Of a stretch of 64,000 nt of DNA, positions 10,959-22,576 are shown in pieces (position 1 is the first letter of the stretch; the number at the start of each line of letters is the position of its first letter). The notes under the pieces were generated by a model that had not been told where the DNA came from, ran no database searches, and saw only the letters and a program-made list of their open reading frames with translations. Source of the stretch: Voacanga thouarsii (taxonomy: Eukaryota > Streptophyta > Magnoliopsida > Gentianales > Apocynaceae); NCBI GenBank assembly GCA_026120185.1, contig JANUWF010001109.1, positions 2,410,001-2,474,000 of the forward strand. The letters are read 5' to 3'. Made by a program: the position numbers and the translations under genes.

Positions 10959-12542
10959 TCACTCATCATGACGGATAGGCTCGTCAGGATCATTCGATCT
11001 AACAGGTAGAGAAGTGGAACCAACACCAAGAGATGCCGTAGAAGTACTAGATGGAGGTATAGGCACTATATCAAATGCGCCTACATCTAATCTGCGCAAT
11101 AATGCTTCCATGGTAGTTTGAAGCGCAGCTATGCGTGACTCGTAAGCCTCTCGCTCACGCTGCATCTCAGCTCGCATCTCAACATGCATAGTATCTCACA
11201 TACTCTACATACGTACCTCAACCTCAATCCTGATGACCTTCTCAACATTTGCTGCAGAACTTGATGATTGACCGACTGACGTTGGTGTTGGACCCTTTCC
11301 CTTACACCTAACACAACCTCTTGTTTCTGGACCAAACAATCGCCGAAATATATGATCCTTCACTTCCTACAGCCAAACCATCTCTTGAATATAACTTACA
11401 ATCATCTCTACAGTCAAACCATCAGCCTGCCAATCGTGCCACCTTCGTGTCGCAAGGAACATATCATATTGTGATGTCGGTTGGCCTTGCGAGGCCATCT
11501 GTAAAGACGTGTTAGAAATTTCACAAAGTAGATAAATTTCATTTGAATAGTGTATAACAGAATGTGGCATTCTTCCTGTAACCGGTGGATATGCCAAATG
11601 CGATCGATTTTGTCTATTCCGCTCGGCCTCCATCTGTGATTATTTAAAATAGTTAACATATAAAAAAATTAAACAAGTTCTGAGACATAAAAGTAGTTAA
11701 CTTCTATGGTACGACCTGTGTATTCTCCAAACGCCAGTAATCAACTAACATCCTCCATTGATTTTTGTCAACTCGTTTCTCTTGACAAACAATAGGCTTT
11801 GTACTTTGTTGGAAATGAACGTAGTATTTTTGTTTTAACTTCGGCTTAAAATCCTTCCACGCTGCGCATATCATCTTCATTATGATGCTACATCCTTCTG
11901 GTGGCATCGTGGTGTTGGCCTTGTACGAATTTTAACAAATAATCAAATAAACAAAATGTTAATTTTTGAAAAAAAACACTCTTGGCTATGTTAGAATAAA
12001 ATTAGTTACCTGTATTTCTTGCCAAACTTCATCTTTAAGTCTCTAAGGTATGGAATGTCAATCCCTGTAATTCAGAGGGAACCTACTGCTCATGTGTGCA
12101 AAACAGCCCACCACTGAACTATAACGAGATGCATCTAACCCAACAAGCCCTCTGTGTTGGTTAACACTAACATCGTACTTTCGAAACTCTGACTCACCCC
12201 ATCCGGAAGGTAACTTTCTACCCCCACGAAAACTCTTCGCTGTGGAACCTACAAAATATCAACAGACTTATTAATTGAAATATCAACAAACTTATCAATA
12301 GAAAGAAAAAAAAATTACCAACGCATTGTCGTAATATTTACTTCATATTAACTTAGCACACCTGAGGCACTAAGGTCTGAGAAAGAAGGTCCTGTGCTAC
12401 TAGGGCCTACATCAGAAGTGGGTATAGTGGTCGCATGATTAGATTCCTGATCCGTGGAACCTATGTGATCTCTGTCCAACCTTGTATGCTGGAGCTGGTG
12501 TCTCTGTACACCGTGAGGAACTAGCGCCTGATCTTGAGGCAA
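10959..12542 (-). pseudogene. TNPA-like CACTA protein (Transposase_24 / Ptta-En-Spm type), fragmented
   Basis: Separate reading segments in consistent minus orientation: 12348-12542 (Ser/Thr-rich N-terminal part), about 12050-12250 (GRKLPSGWGESEFRKYDVSV, then GLVGLDASRYSSVVGCFAHM), 11704-11907 (AWKDFKPKLKQKYY ... DKNQWRMLVDYW), 11367-11633 (AERNRQNRSHLAYPPVTGR), 11129-11335 and 10959-11189 (predicted coiled coil MRAEMQREREAYESRIAAL). This order matches plant proteins carrying the Ptta/En/Spm transposase domain, which bind subterminal repeats. Segment breaks may be introns (for example GT/AG-rich junctions near 11660 and 11930) or lesions; I cannot separate them by eye. Lies downstream of the TNP2 block on the same strand. 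Confidence 0.7.
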
Positions 12543-12778
12543 CTATGGCATCCTGCATCGAACCACGTCAGGCACGCTTGTTTACTATCTGTAAAACAAA
12601 AAGATTTAACATTGAGTAAAAGATTTTAACAGCTACAGCACATTTAGTAAATGATTAAGTGATTTAAGTACATTTAAATTGCAGGTTGTATTCTTCTTCC
12701 ATCTAAATCTACTTCCTCCCCAGAAATCCCATCTCTAACCCATATGGCATCTACTTCGTGTGAAACAGGATGAGAATC

Positions 12779-13240
12779 TTACTGCTGCGCAGGAAAAGTT
12801 TCTAGATCATGGTCCCTTGAATACACATCATAATTATCTCTTCTCATCATTGGCATTACCACATGCCAATCTCTTTCTTTAGGGCAGCGAGAAAACCAAA
12901 CTTGTTCCGCTTGGTTTGCTAGTATGAATGGCTCATCCATCTCTTTATTTTCCCAGTACAACAAACGGTCCAGATTCACCAAAGTAAACTTTAGTTCGTC
13001 AACTCTAACACCTCGATGAACATCAACCCAATCACATTTGAATAACAAAAATTTCAGTTCACTACTATATCGGATCTTTATAATATCAGTAAGCACTCCA
13101 TAATAATTGACACCAACTGCTATGGTATTTATATCTCTTGGACTGGAATAACTCGTAGTATCAGCTTTACACATGATGCCAGAATTTTGGGTTGGCTTGT
13201 TAGCCTTGTATGTTATTGTACGAAATCGGAAGCCATTCAC
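12779..13240 (-). pseudogene. CACTA transposase C-terminal domain (DUF4216-like)
   Basis: The 153-residue segment contains NYYGVLTDIIKIRYSS, FKCDWVDVHRGVRVDELKFT and ILANQAEQVWFSRCPKERDW. This pattern is typical of the DUF4216 domain found at the C-terminal end of plant TNP2-type CACTA transposases. It follows the DUF4218-like block on the same strand, with a gap of about 340 bp containing an intron-like AT-rich stretch. Confidence 0.75.
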
Positions 13241-13580
13241 GGTGCATGCATTGTAACGTAACCCTTGATTGAAAGGACCATTTGCAAGCTTTTTAACTTC
13301 AGTAGGAATATCAGGGCATTCTTCATTCTATCAACCTATAATAAATATAAGTGTTATATAGACTAAATGTTTTAGAGGAAAACTTGCTATATTGTCTGTG
13401 TTTTGGCTTACATAATAACTGAGCTAACTGTGAAACATTTGAGAATGAATAAGTTGTTTGTTATGTAACCGAGATCTTGGATGCTCTCTATTTATGACAG
13501 ACATGTGAAGACTGCAAATAGACCACACGTGAAATTTAGAAGTTATAATGAAAAAAGCATAAAAAATGAAAGATAATGAT

Positions 13581-14063
13581 TCAAAGGAAAACTGACTCTT
13601 TATGAGGTTTAAGGATGTCAGAGTTGGCTAAAACCCACCGATGTGCTTGCATCAATATTAAACGATCAAATATTACATCAATCCCTTTTCCAACTGGTTT
13701 ACCCATCGGGTTGTCATCATCAACATATCTTGGAGGCCTATTATCTTTGCTCTCAACATCATCTAAATATCTCAACACGAATGTCATACATTCTTCCATT
13801 AAATATCCACTGGCTATCGAACCTTCAGGTCTAGCACAATTGTGCACGTAACACTTGAGAGTTTTCAAGTATCTTTCAACTGGAAACATCCATCGACATT
13901 GAACTGGACCAGCTAATAATGCATCATTGGCTAAATGTTTCGGTAAATGCTCCATTATATCAAAAAAATTAGGGATGAATGTCTTTTCAAGAAGACAGAG
14001 TGTAACTACGAAACGGTCTTGAAGATACTCGAGATGCCTCTCTTTGTTGACTTTAGAACACAA
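13581..14063 (-). pseudogene. CACTA transposase DUF4218-like domain
   Basis: The 160-residue segment includes KTFIPNFFDIMEHLPKHLAN, GPVQCRWMFPVERYLKTLKC and NCARPEGSIASGYLMEECMT, the characteristic DUF4218 sequence of plant CACTA transposases. It should follow the catalytic domain in one protein; a stop at the junction with the upstream block (near 14064-14147) shows the copy is broken unless spliced. Confidence 0.8.
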
Positions 14064-14147
14064 CTATCTAAAACATGAAGCAATCTCAATCAAAAGTTGC
14101 ACTACATTCTTGGGCAAAGTTGTGCGGGCTGCTAACGAGATTAACTG

Positions 14148-15515
14148 CTAGAGTAAAATGTGGGAATCATGACTCTTCAAACCTCCCAAAATCTTTCTCC
14201 TCATGTTTACCCATCGAGAAATATTAGAACAATAGCCATCGGGGACTCTTAGTTCCTTGAATACTGTTAAAAAAACTTCAACTTCCAACTGACTCATTGT
14301 ATAAAGAGCTGGTGGCAAACTGTATCCAGTTCCAGACGATTTTAAAATTGGATGTAAAGACTTTCTAATATTCATTACCTGCAAGTCTTGACGAGCTTTG
14401 AAGTTATCTTTTGAAGAAGTACTATCACCCAATATTGTAAACAACAGATTATCTGCAAAATTTTTCTCAATATGCATCGGGTCCAAGTTGTGCCTCATCA
14501 AATTACTCTCCCAATATGGCAACTCCCAAAAAATCCTCTTCTTCTTCCAATTATAAGAATTTATGCCAAACTTCCGTTCATAGTCAGTCTGCATTCTAAT
14601 TCTCATATCATCTACTGCTTATTCTGTTAAACAACCCTGAAGATGTGTCAAAATTTTTGTCCCCGTACACCTTTTTGGTGCTTGTCGTTATTCCATTCCA
14701 CCATAGAAAAAAACTTTGTCCCTACGGAGCTTGTGTGATGGTTGAAGAAATCTACGATGATATAAGAAGTAATATTTATCACCATTAGGCAAACGGTAAG
14801 ACAAACAGTTGATACCACATATCGGACAAGCTCGTTGGTTATGAACACTATAGCCCGAGAGATTACCATACGCTGAAAAATCACTTATGATCCACATAAT
14901 AGCTGCACGCAGACGAAACATCTCTTTTGCCTCCGCATCATAAGTAAGCACACCATCAAGCCACAATTGTTTCAACTCCTCAATCAATAGTTGTAAAAAT
15001 ACGTCAATTTTGTTTCCCGAACTCTTCAGGCCATCGATGAGAGTTGACAGAATAAAATAAGGTTGCGTCATGCATAGCCAGAGTGGCAAATTGTATGGTA
15101 TTAAAACAACAAGCCAAGTACTATGCGATATGTGCATATTTGAAAACGAACTAAATCCATCCGAAGCCAATCCAAGTCTAACATTTCAATAGTCACTTGC
15201 AAATTCTAAATGCAATTCATCAAACTTTCTCTAAGCCTTAGAATCAGCTGGGTGTCTGTAGACTCCATCTTTCACACAACATTTCTGATGCCACCTCATA
15301 AGGGATGCAGTTTTGCGAGAAATGAACAATCGCTTCAATCTCGGAGTCAATGAAAAATACCTAACATACTGGCATGCAACTGTACTACCCTCTTTCTTGT
15401 ACCTCGGATTATTGCATACCTCACAAAGTTGTGCGGCCTCATTTTTCCCTCTATATATTATGCAATTATTTGGACAAGCATCCCAGACTTTGCATTCCAT
15501 TCCTAACACGTTCAT
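14148..15515 (-). pseudogene. TNP2-type CACTA transposase catalytic region (Transposase_21), broken
   Basis: Three minus-strand segments: 15231-15515 (CKVWDACPNNCIIYRGKN, then a cysteine pair LCEVCNNPRYKKEG), 14688-15170 (LASDGFSSFSNMHISHSTW, PYFILSTLIDG, then DFSAYGNLSGYSVHNQRACP with a CPICG zinc-type motif) and 14148-14606 (LMRHNLDPMHIEKNFADNLL). These are the landmarks of the plant TNP2 transposase domain. A frame change lies near 14650-14690 and stops lie near 15190-15220 and 14640, so this copy is probably inactive. Presumed role: cutting the element ends. Confidence 0.85.
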
Positions 15516-15530
15516 TATCTTACTAGTCTC

Positions 15531-16067
15531 TTAGTAATTCTTGGCAATTTTCACTCCTATCTCACTAAAAGCATCCGTTAGAAGCTCAAGTAGCATATCA
15601 ACTGACTTGTTCGACCACCTACTATATATAATGAATGAAAGTGAAGAAAATTTAGTACAACCGGGATACAATTCTATATTAGCCTCTCCCAACAATTTAT
15701 GTACCTCTCTCAAATCATCAGGCTCTTCAATTACATTATCGAAGTCACTAATGCTACCAATATCTTAAAGCATCCCAACCATATCATCCCCATGTTCGTT
15801 TTCAGTCGAAGGGATGCTGCTAGGTGTATTGCGAGAAGATAAGTATGTTTTCCCATGAACACTCCACTTTTTGTACAAATGCATGAAACCCCACATTTGG
15901 CAATGCTGTTTGACATCTATTATACTATAAAGATACCTATTCTGGAACTTCGTACAAGGACAATGGATTTTGGATCCATTAGGTTTGTCTCTTAACGCAA
16001 ATTCTACAAAGGCATCCAAACTTTTATTATATTCATCAATCCACAATTGGTCCATCTTCCTATTCAT
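15531..16067 (-). pseudogene. CACTA transposase-associated N-terminal domain
   Basis: The 15765-16067 segment starts MNRKMDQLWIDEYNKSLDAF and has IHCPCTKFQNRYL plus MWGFMHLYKKWSVHGKTY, matching the transposase-associated zinc-type domain at the N-terminus of TNP2 proteins. It continues, after a TAA-containing break near 15765, as 15531-15713 (YPGCTKFSSLSFIIYSRW, then VDMLLELLTDAF). The ATG at 16065-16067 is the natural protein start. Confidence 0.8.
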
Positions 16068-18315
16068 TTATCCATATTTTCAGTCAATCTACAAGTTTTG
16101 TTATGATAAACATATTTAAGAATGAAGGGAAATGATATCAAATTAGTGTTCAAATGATAAACAAGTTTCCTACAAGTTCCGTTATGAAAAACATATTCAA
16201 TCCCCATCAAATTAGTGTTCATTCTCCTTTTTAGTAGTGGAAATGATAAACATATTTTTAGTAGTAGTTAAAATAAATAAATACACTCCTTGAGAGTTTT
16301 CAAAAGAGAGAAAATAAAAGATTTAACTAATCAAGATATCTTGAAACTCCAAAATCCTCTGCCTTTTAAGGTAGATCAAGTTAACTTTTTGATATGCACG
16401 GTATATAACTGGTTGGTCCAGATATTATGTAATTTATCTACTTAAAAAAATAAAATTATTTGTAAAAAATTGTCTCATAAAACTATTTTATTCAGATTCT
16501 TTGAAAAAAATTTTGATAGAGTTTCCCTATAAAATGAATATTTTCCAGGCACTAGGCCACCTCAAAATGCACAATTATGCAATTCAACCAACAAAAAACT
16601 CAAAAAACCATCCAACCATCCAACTATTCAATTTCCAAATAAAAAAACTCATTCAACACAATCCAAATCCCTAGAAATAAATACTGAGGGGAAGATTATT
16701 AAAACTTTGTAGTAGTATCGTAAAGTTCCAACATATACTTAAGAGAAGTATATGTTGGATCTATAAAACAAATAAGCTAAAAATGAAGTATAAGTAGCTA
16801 ACAAATAAACTAGTATTCCTAACCTAAGTAAAATCTCCATACTAATTTGCACCTGACTCCTCAAATAAATATGTGAGAGGTAACAAAGTTTGCTACATCA
16901 TCTATATGCAAGTTACAAAAGCAAACTCAAATTCCCAACAAGTCCAAGCAGAATTGATATTTTTAGTCAATGTATATCAATCACTTCATGATTTTTTTTC
17001 TTTCTTTTTTTTTTTTTTTTTGCTATATGTAATAGGTCAAATTAGTCTATCCCTTATAATTTTGTTTGCTTCGACTAAAGAGGTAGGTTCAACACCTAGT
17101 ATCTTAATCCATACCCCCACTTACACAAATTTCAAAACTCCTAGGATGAAACATGTATAGCTACAACTTGTACTAATCTGAACAATTGGATATTAATCCA
17201 GATATCTATTACAATCAAGTATTGATCGCCTATTTCATTATCAGCTCACAAAAGGAGAGGAATGTTTAAAAAAATTTGTGGAAAAAAAAATCCAACAAAA
17301 TTAGGAAAGTCTTTGATTCTTAGCTTGCATCATTCTTGAAGGTTTTTGGCCCGTTAAAACTCATCAAAGTATCATACTTTTGGAAGTAAATCATGTAGGA
17401 TTGGCAAGAGTTGAACTAAATTCCAATGATCAACACCAAACCAAGAAAGAATTGTTGTCTGAGAAAAAAAAAAACTGACGTTTTTCCCCTGATACATAAA
17501 TGATTAAATTTAACATATAAAGTATCAAATTCGACATATAAAGTATCCAAGAAGGGCTAAAACTTCAATTCAGAAAATCAGAACTAAAGACCCTTGGAAA
17601 CATTGAGGTTTAAAGGCCATACAGAATTCAAAAAAGACTGAACAAAGCTAATGAAAACTTCGAAGAAAGTTGAAACAAAATTATTCAAGTTACAAAAGAA
17701 CTATGGTGTACTAATCGGTTCAAATAAGAGTGAAGGTGAGAAAATAAAAAAAAAAACAGAGTTAGCTTCCAAGCTTTAAAAACATTGCTTTTTAAGCAGT
17801 TAGCATGCAGTTTGCAAAACCTCTGAATCATAATCCTCACGGGAATACTGATTAGTACTAGATTAGTACAAGTAGCTAGTGAGCTAGTCATCTCCCAAAG
17901 AAAGATTAGTCTATTCCAAACTAAGATTAGCTTTCTTGGTCACAGAAATCACAAATCAAACTCTTTCTACACAAGTTCAACAACACCAATTCCTTCCACC
18001 AATTCATTAACACCAACTAGCACAATAATGTCTTCAGTACTCAAAAACAACCCAACATGACTCTATTCAAGCTCACGTAGTACCCTTGATAGAAATAGAC
18101 AAGCAGTAGTCAGATCTGAAGGACATATGATATGCAGATGCGGCTGAGATGTGGAGGCGGAGGCGGAGCTAGGCGGCTGAAATGCGACGGAGAAGAAGAT
18201 AGCCCGAGCGAGCAAAGACGAGCTGCCGGAGAAGCAAACTAAATGAAGACAATCGCACGGCGACGACGAGCTCAACAAATAAGAGAGAAGCCGGGAGGGG
18301 GGGGGAGCTAAAATA
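16068..18315 (-). other. CACTA 5' leader, introns and promoter side
   Basis: The long AT-rich stretch between the transposase start and the right subterminal repeats has no coding domain. A GC-rich patch at 18070-18300, read on the minus strand, has CTCCGCCTCCGCCTCC and CTTCTCCGGCAGCTCG and resembles a non-coding first exon with pyrimidine-rich leader. Plant CACTA transposase genes often have such leader exons and large introns, so this is plausibly the transcription start region. Confidence 0.45.
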
Positions 18316-18476
18316 TAACAACGGAATATGACGGTTATAATAACCATCGTATTAAATATACTAAATACGATGGTTACGAAATAATCGTCGTATTATATAT
18401 ACTGAAGATGACGGTTACGAAATAACCATCGTATTAGGTTAATTTAATACCACAGTTATTATAACCGTCGTATTAA
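18316..18476. repeat. CACTA inner right subterminal repeat block
   Basis: Units of TGACGGTTATAATAACCATCG type and its variants, followed by CCGTCGTATT. It is separated from the outer right block by about 760 bp of AT-rich sequence that includes a Stowaway-like MITE. Confidence 0.8.
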
Positions 18477-18675
18477 GTTGCCCGTATTTAATTTGATATA
18501 AAAAAATTTAAAAAATTAATTACTTTTCAATTTATATATATATATATATATAAATACAGTAACATGACACAAAATTACATTAACTTTAATTCTACAATAT
18601 TAATTATATTATATGTACTACATAGATTTATGCACATGCATGCATATTTGTAATTAAAATTTTTCATTTTATGTA

Positions 18676-18913
18676 CTCTATCTGTTCACCAATAACTGAT
18701 CTAATTGTAAAAATTACGCATTTTAATGAATTGTGAAATTATATAAAAAAATGATTAAAATGTCCATTGGTTCCTTATAAAATTATGCTAAGGGTAAAAT
18801 TAGAAACAATATTATTATTAAATACAATCTACATATTTTTAAAATGGACAGTTATTTTTTGACAAATTAAAAAGAAAATTAGGACAATTATTTGTCGATG
18901 CATGGAAGGAACA
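18676..18913. mobile_element. Stowaway-like MITE nested in the CACTA right arm
   Basis: The left end reads CTCTATCTGTTCACCAATAAC and the right end, reverse complemented, TGTTCCTTCCATGCATCGAC then AAATAATTGTCC; this resembles the Stowaway consensus start CTCCCTCCGTTCACCAATAA. TA dinucleotides flank both ends. The interior is AT-rich and non-coding. Ends are approximate by one or two bases. Confidence 0.5.
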
Positions 18914-19239
18914 TATTAATCTAATACTTACTAATTAATAAGCATATGTTATAATGTATAAAGGTATACACACACACACACAAAACATACCATAGAATAA
19001 TTAACTAACAAAATGAAATTCAAACTCGATCTTTAATACAAATATAAGAAAATTGAATTCATAAGATGCAAACTAAAATATATTTACAAGATTAATGATC
19101 TTAGTATTAGCTAGATATATTTATAAAGTTAAAACAAGTTAATTTCATTATACTAAATTTGAAAGTCATTTGTTTTATTTTATCACATTTTTTAGTAATA
19201 CTTATAAAATAGTAATAAAAAATAGTGTATTTGACTCAT

Positions 19240-19559
19240 ACGACGGTTGTTAAAGCGTGATATTTATATAAAAAAAAGCCAAAATTTAATTAAAATTAAC
19301 TATTACACCAAATACGACGGTTATGAAAACCATCGTAATTTATACACTAATACGACGATTGTTTGAAACCATCGTATTAGGTCGACTTTTTGCAACGGTT
19401 AAGCCCAGTCGTCGTACCTAATACGACGATTGTATTCAAACAGTCGTATATACTACTCTAATACAACGGCTTCTTAACCGTCGTTAAAGATCCTCAATTA
19501 CGACGGTTTTACGTCCGTCGTAATTGATGTCGTCGTATTTGCTGATTTTTTTTGTAGTG
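19240..19559. repeat. CACTA right subterminal repeat array and terminus
   Basis: Contains ACGACGGTTATGAAAACCATCG, TACGACGATTGTTTGAAACC and similar palindromic units up to the terminal TTTTTTTTGTAGTG. Read on the minus strand the end is CACTACAAAAAAAATC. It mirrors the left array. Confidence 0.9.
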
Positions 19560-19864
19560 ATAGATGGGAAAGGACGGGAAAAAAATCTTTTAGAAGAAAG
19601 TAATAGTGGACTAAAATCTCCAACAGCACTAAAAGCATAAAAATGCCCATTCTAAAATCCATTCTACCTAGGAGACCTTCCATTTAGTTCAACTCCAATG
19701 TGTCTCATGTAGCCTAGAAAGCAATCTGGTAAAATGTCTTTATCTTAAGAGCAACCAAACAATGATTATCTTTGAAAAAATGTTGTGACAACAACCTGCA
19801 TATCCAACTAATCAAGTGATTTTGGTTAAACTTCTACTAGAAAACACTCCCCAATACTTACTGT
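19560..19864. other. Sequence between CACTA and hAT insertions
   Basis: About 300 bp that would be continuous with 9480-10240 before the CACTA insertion. It looks like intron or UTR sequence; no domain was recognised in either strand. Its last eight bases, CTTACTGT, are the left TSD of the hAT-type element. Confidence 0.4.
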
Positions 19865-20761
19865 TAGAGGTGGCAATCGTGTCGTGTTTGGGTTAGCGGG
19901 TCGTGTCAACTTGGGATAATTACAAACGACAGGCCAACTCGAACATGACTCGATTAAAAAACATGTCGTGTCGTGTCAACTTGTTTATTTTCGTGTCGTG
20001 TTCGTGTTACAAAATGGGATAACACGATTAGACATAAAAATTAAATAGATAATTACTAAACTCGCTAACTCGAATACCTACTAAACTCGCCAATCTATCC
20101 ACCCATTATACAAAAAATTTTTAAAAATCAAATCAAACCATATAAAATTAAAAAAAAATTGATAAAACAATCCATAAAGTCATAAATAACCAATAAAACA
20201 ACAAACCATCCAACTAAGTATTTAGAGATCTCAATAAATTCATAAGATTTAATCTTAAAAATCTAAACAAATGTAGTTTTGTAATAAAATTGAATTGTTC
20301 AAGAAATTATTTTCTCTAACTAAAAGTCATTGTAATAATAATATTATTATAGATACTAAATAATAATTAATTAAGAATGATTCATTTACCATATATCAAA
20401 CAAATAGCCACATTAACATCATTTATTTTTCTTAAAAGGTCTCATATAATTAAACAAAATAGACACACAAATAATTCAATTAATTCATATAATAAATTTA
20501 ATTCAATTAATTCATGTAAAAAAATTAAATTACCTAATTTTCTATAGTGAAATTTGTAGAGTATTACAAAAAATATTAAATATAAGTATTAAAAAAAAGT
20601 TAAACGAGTTCGTGGGTTGAAACAGGTTGCACTCGATTATGACCCGAACACGTTTAAAGTTATACGTATCGACCTATTTCGAGTCGAACCCGCGAAACTC
20701 CAACCCTAACCTGCTATAACCGTGTCGTGTTGACGTGTCGTGTTCAATATTGCCACCCCTA
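19865..20761. mobile_element. hAT-type non-autonomous element, copy 1
   Basis: Starts TAGAGGTGGCAATCGTGTCG and ends AATATTGCCACCCCTA, terminal inverted repeats of the TAGGGGTGGCAA type. Flanks are CTTACTGT (19857-19864) and CTTGCTGT (20762-20769), an 8-bp TSD with one mismatch, as expected for hAT. Internal termini are rich in CGTGTCGTGT and GGGTTG motifs; the middle is AT-rich and non-coding. A second copy lies at 30170-31390. Confidence 0.85.
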
Positions 20762-20769
20762 CTTGCTGT

Positions 20770-21291
20770 GAGCGGTTGAGTTATATCAATTCCAACTATG
20801 AAATTGCACAAAAGCACCCATCTTTATATTTGTGAAATGGTCTCAGGTAGCCCATTAGGAAAATATGGAAAATTTTTCATTGACCATAAAATTTATAGTT
20901 GATCAAAATTAATCACACACACACACGAGGATATATTCTATCAATTACTATTCAAAAAAACAAAATTAAATGAAAAGACATTACCAGTAAAAGAACAAAA
21001 CAAACAACAAGCAACCCGAACCATTCAAAATTGAAAATCCTACAAAACGAGAGAAACATATAGATAATATCCACACCAATATATACACTGATAATGAGAG
21101 AAATAATACACAAGAGTACCACATACAAACACTAATAAATAAAACTTGAATACTTAACACAACCTAATAAATACATAAAAAATTTAAAAATAAGACACTC
21201 AATATACCAATAAAATTATCAATACAATAAGTATATCTCACATAAACTACTTAGCACAAATTACCCCGTGCATCTCACATGCATCAAACTA
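20770..21291 (+). mobile_element. Helitron-like 3' end
   Basis: The segment ends CCCCGTGCATCTCACATGCATC, AAA, CTAG, then T. A short hairpin (TGCAT/ATGCA) followed a few bases later by CTAG and a flanking T is the 3' signature of Helitrons. A plausible 5' end is the TC-starting TATA-rich segment near 8300, which would make this one Helitron interrupted by a CACTA and a hAT element. There is no Rep/helicase coding sequence, so it would be non-autonomous. Confidence 0.5.
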
Positions 21292-21292
21292 G

Positions 21293-21637
21293 TATATATA
21301 AAAGTAGCTGCGGAAATACCTTGCAGCGATACGTGACACCGTTAACTATTGACACTTGGTATTATGAAATTTAAATATTCTTTTTTTTTTCAAAGAAATT
21401 TGAAGGGTTTTCTTTTTAAAATATTATGAGTATTTAAATTCAATAAATTCATATGGTAAGAATCAACATTATGGTTTTTTTTTTTTCAGATATCTCTAAA
21501 TCTATTGAATTCAGATAGATTGAGATAAGGTTATTTGACAAGTACAGAATATGTTGAACTCTTGGCTACTGATGCCCACTCTAATTTTTCAAAACCCAAA
21601 TAAAAGTTATCTGAATTTATATTATTCGAACCGATGA

Positions 21638-21674
<37 letters not shown>

Positions 21675-22148
21675 TATTTTAATTCATTAAATTCAAAAGA
21701 AAATTATCTGAATTTATTAAATTCACTCTGCAGTGATTCATGGCACCGTTAACTATTGATACTTGGCATTATGAAATTTAAATATTCTTTTTTAAAAAAA
21801 ATTGAAGGGTCTTTTAAAAAATATTATGACTATTTAAATTCAATAAATTCATATAGATAAGAATCAACAATATGTTTTTTTTTTTTCCTAGATATCTCTA
21901 AATCTATTAAATTTAGATAGATTGAGATAAGGTTATTTGACAAGCACAGGATACATTGAACTCTTTACTACCGATGCCTACTTCAATTCCCGTACTTTGC
22001 ACGAGTTTGTGTAATATATTAATTCAATAAATTCAAATAATTTTCATTTGAATTCAATGAATTAAAATAATTATATATTTATTTATTTATTTATTTATAT
22101 TTAAAAAACCATCAGTTCGAATAATGTAAATTCAAATAACTTTCATCT
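21293..22148. repeat. Foldback structure with tandem Helitron-like 5' segments
   Basis: Two features overlap. First, 21310-21597 and 21724-22010 are direct copies (ACACCGTTAACTATTGA..., TAAATATTCTTTTT, ATATCTCTAAATCTATT, GATAAGGTTATTTGACAAG) about 415 bp apart. Second, 21598-21724 and 22016-22148 are inverted copies (AAAGTTATCTGAATTTATATT, TCGAACCGATGATTTTTA and their complements). The second copy of the direct repeat sits in the loop. A CCCGTACTTTGCACGAG stem at 21985-22001 resembles a Helitron 3' hairpin. A (TA)n run lies at 21641-21670 and an (ATTT)n run at 22078-22098. Confidence 0.7.
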
Positions 22149-22532
22149 ATATTTAAAAGTTATGATACAAAACGATATAGAAAGCTATAGACATTTACAT
22201 ATGTAAAAGATACTTTTTCCACTATCACCTTCCACTATAAAAATACTATTCACACTCTTGTACTGGATTCTCCACCAAGCTTTAGAACTACTAACTTAAC
22301 TAGAATACAGCACGACCGGTTTAAGTTCCAAAATTTTCTTATTCCTTGGTTATTCCCTATGGTATCTGAATCAACTCATTATTATTACGCTTTACAAGAA
22401 TTAATTACTCCTGGTGGCTATCATTACATTAAAAGAACTGTAAATTCTTTAGAAACTATTGAACAGTATTACACATATCTCGATATTGTAGAATTTGACC
22501 TCTGTCAAATTAGAAGATACCGCCCATGGTCT

Positions 22533-22576
<44 letters not shown>

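Larger units (their letters stand above)
10241..19559 (-). mobile_element. CACTA (En/Spm) DNA transposon, structurally complete, TSD ATA
   Basis: The right end read on the minus strand begins CACTACAAAAAAAATCAGC, and the left end reads CAGTACAAAATTATAGGGC; both continue into AAATACGAYG. The three flanking bases are ATA on both sides (10238-10240 and 19560-19562), the 3-bp TSD expected for CACTA. Inside are many subterminal ACGACGG repeats at both ends and two minus-strand coding blocks: a TNP2-type transposase (12779-16067) and a TNPA-like protein (10959-12542). About 9.3 kb is a normal length. The left terminus carries a C-to-G change at the third base of the CACTA motif, and the coding regions hold stops between blocks, some of which may be introns. 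It is inserted in Helitron-like/gene-fragment sequence. Confidence 0.92.

Noticed and set aside
18063..18347. 94-residue minus-strand open frame with Ser/Pro-rich content
   Set aside because: Lies in the GC-rich leader of the CACTA transposase gene; more likely a non-coding exon than a protein.
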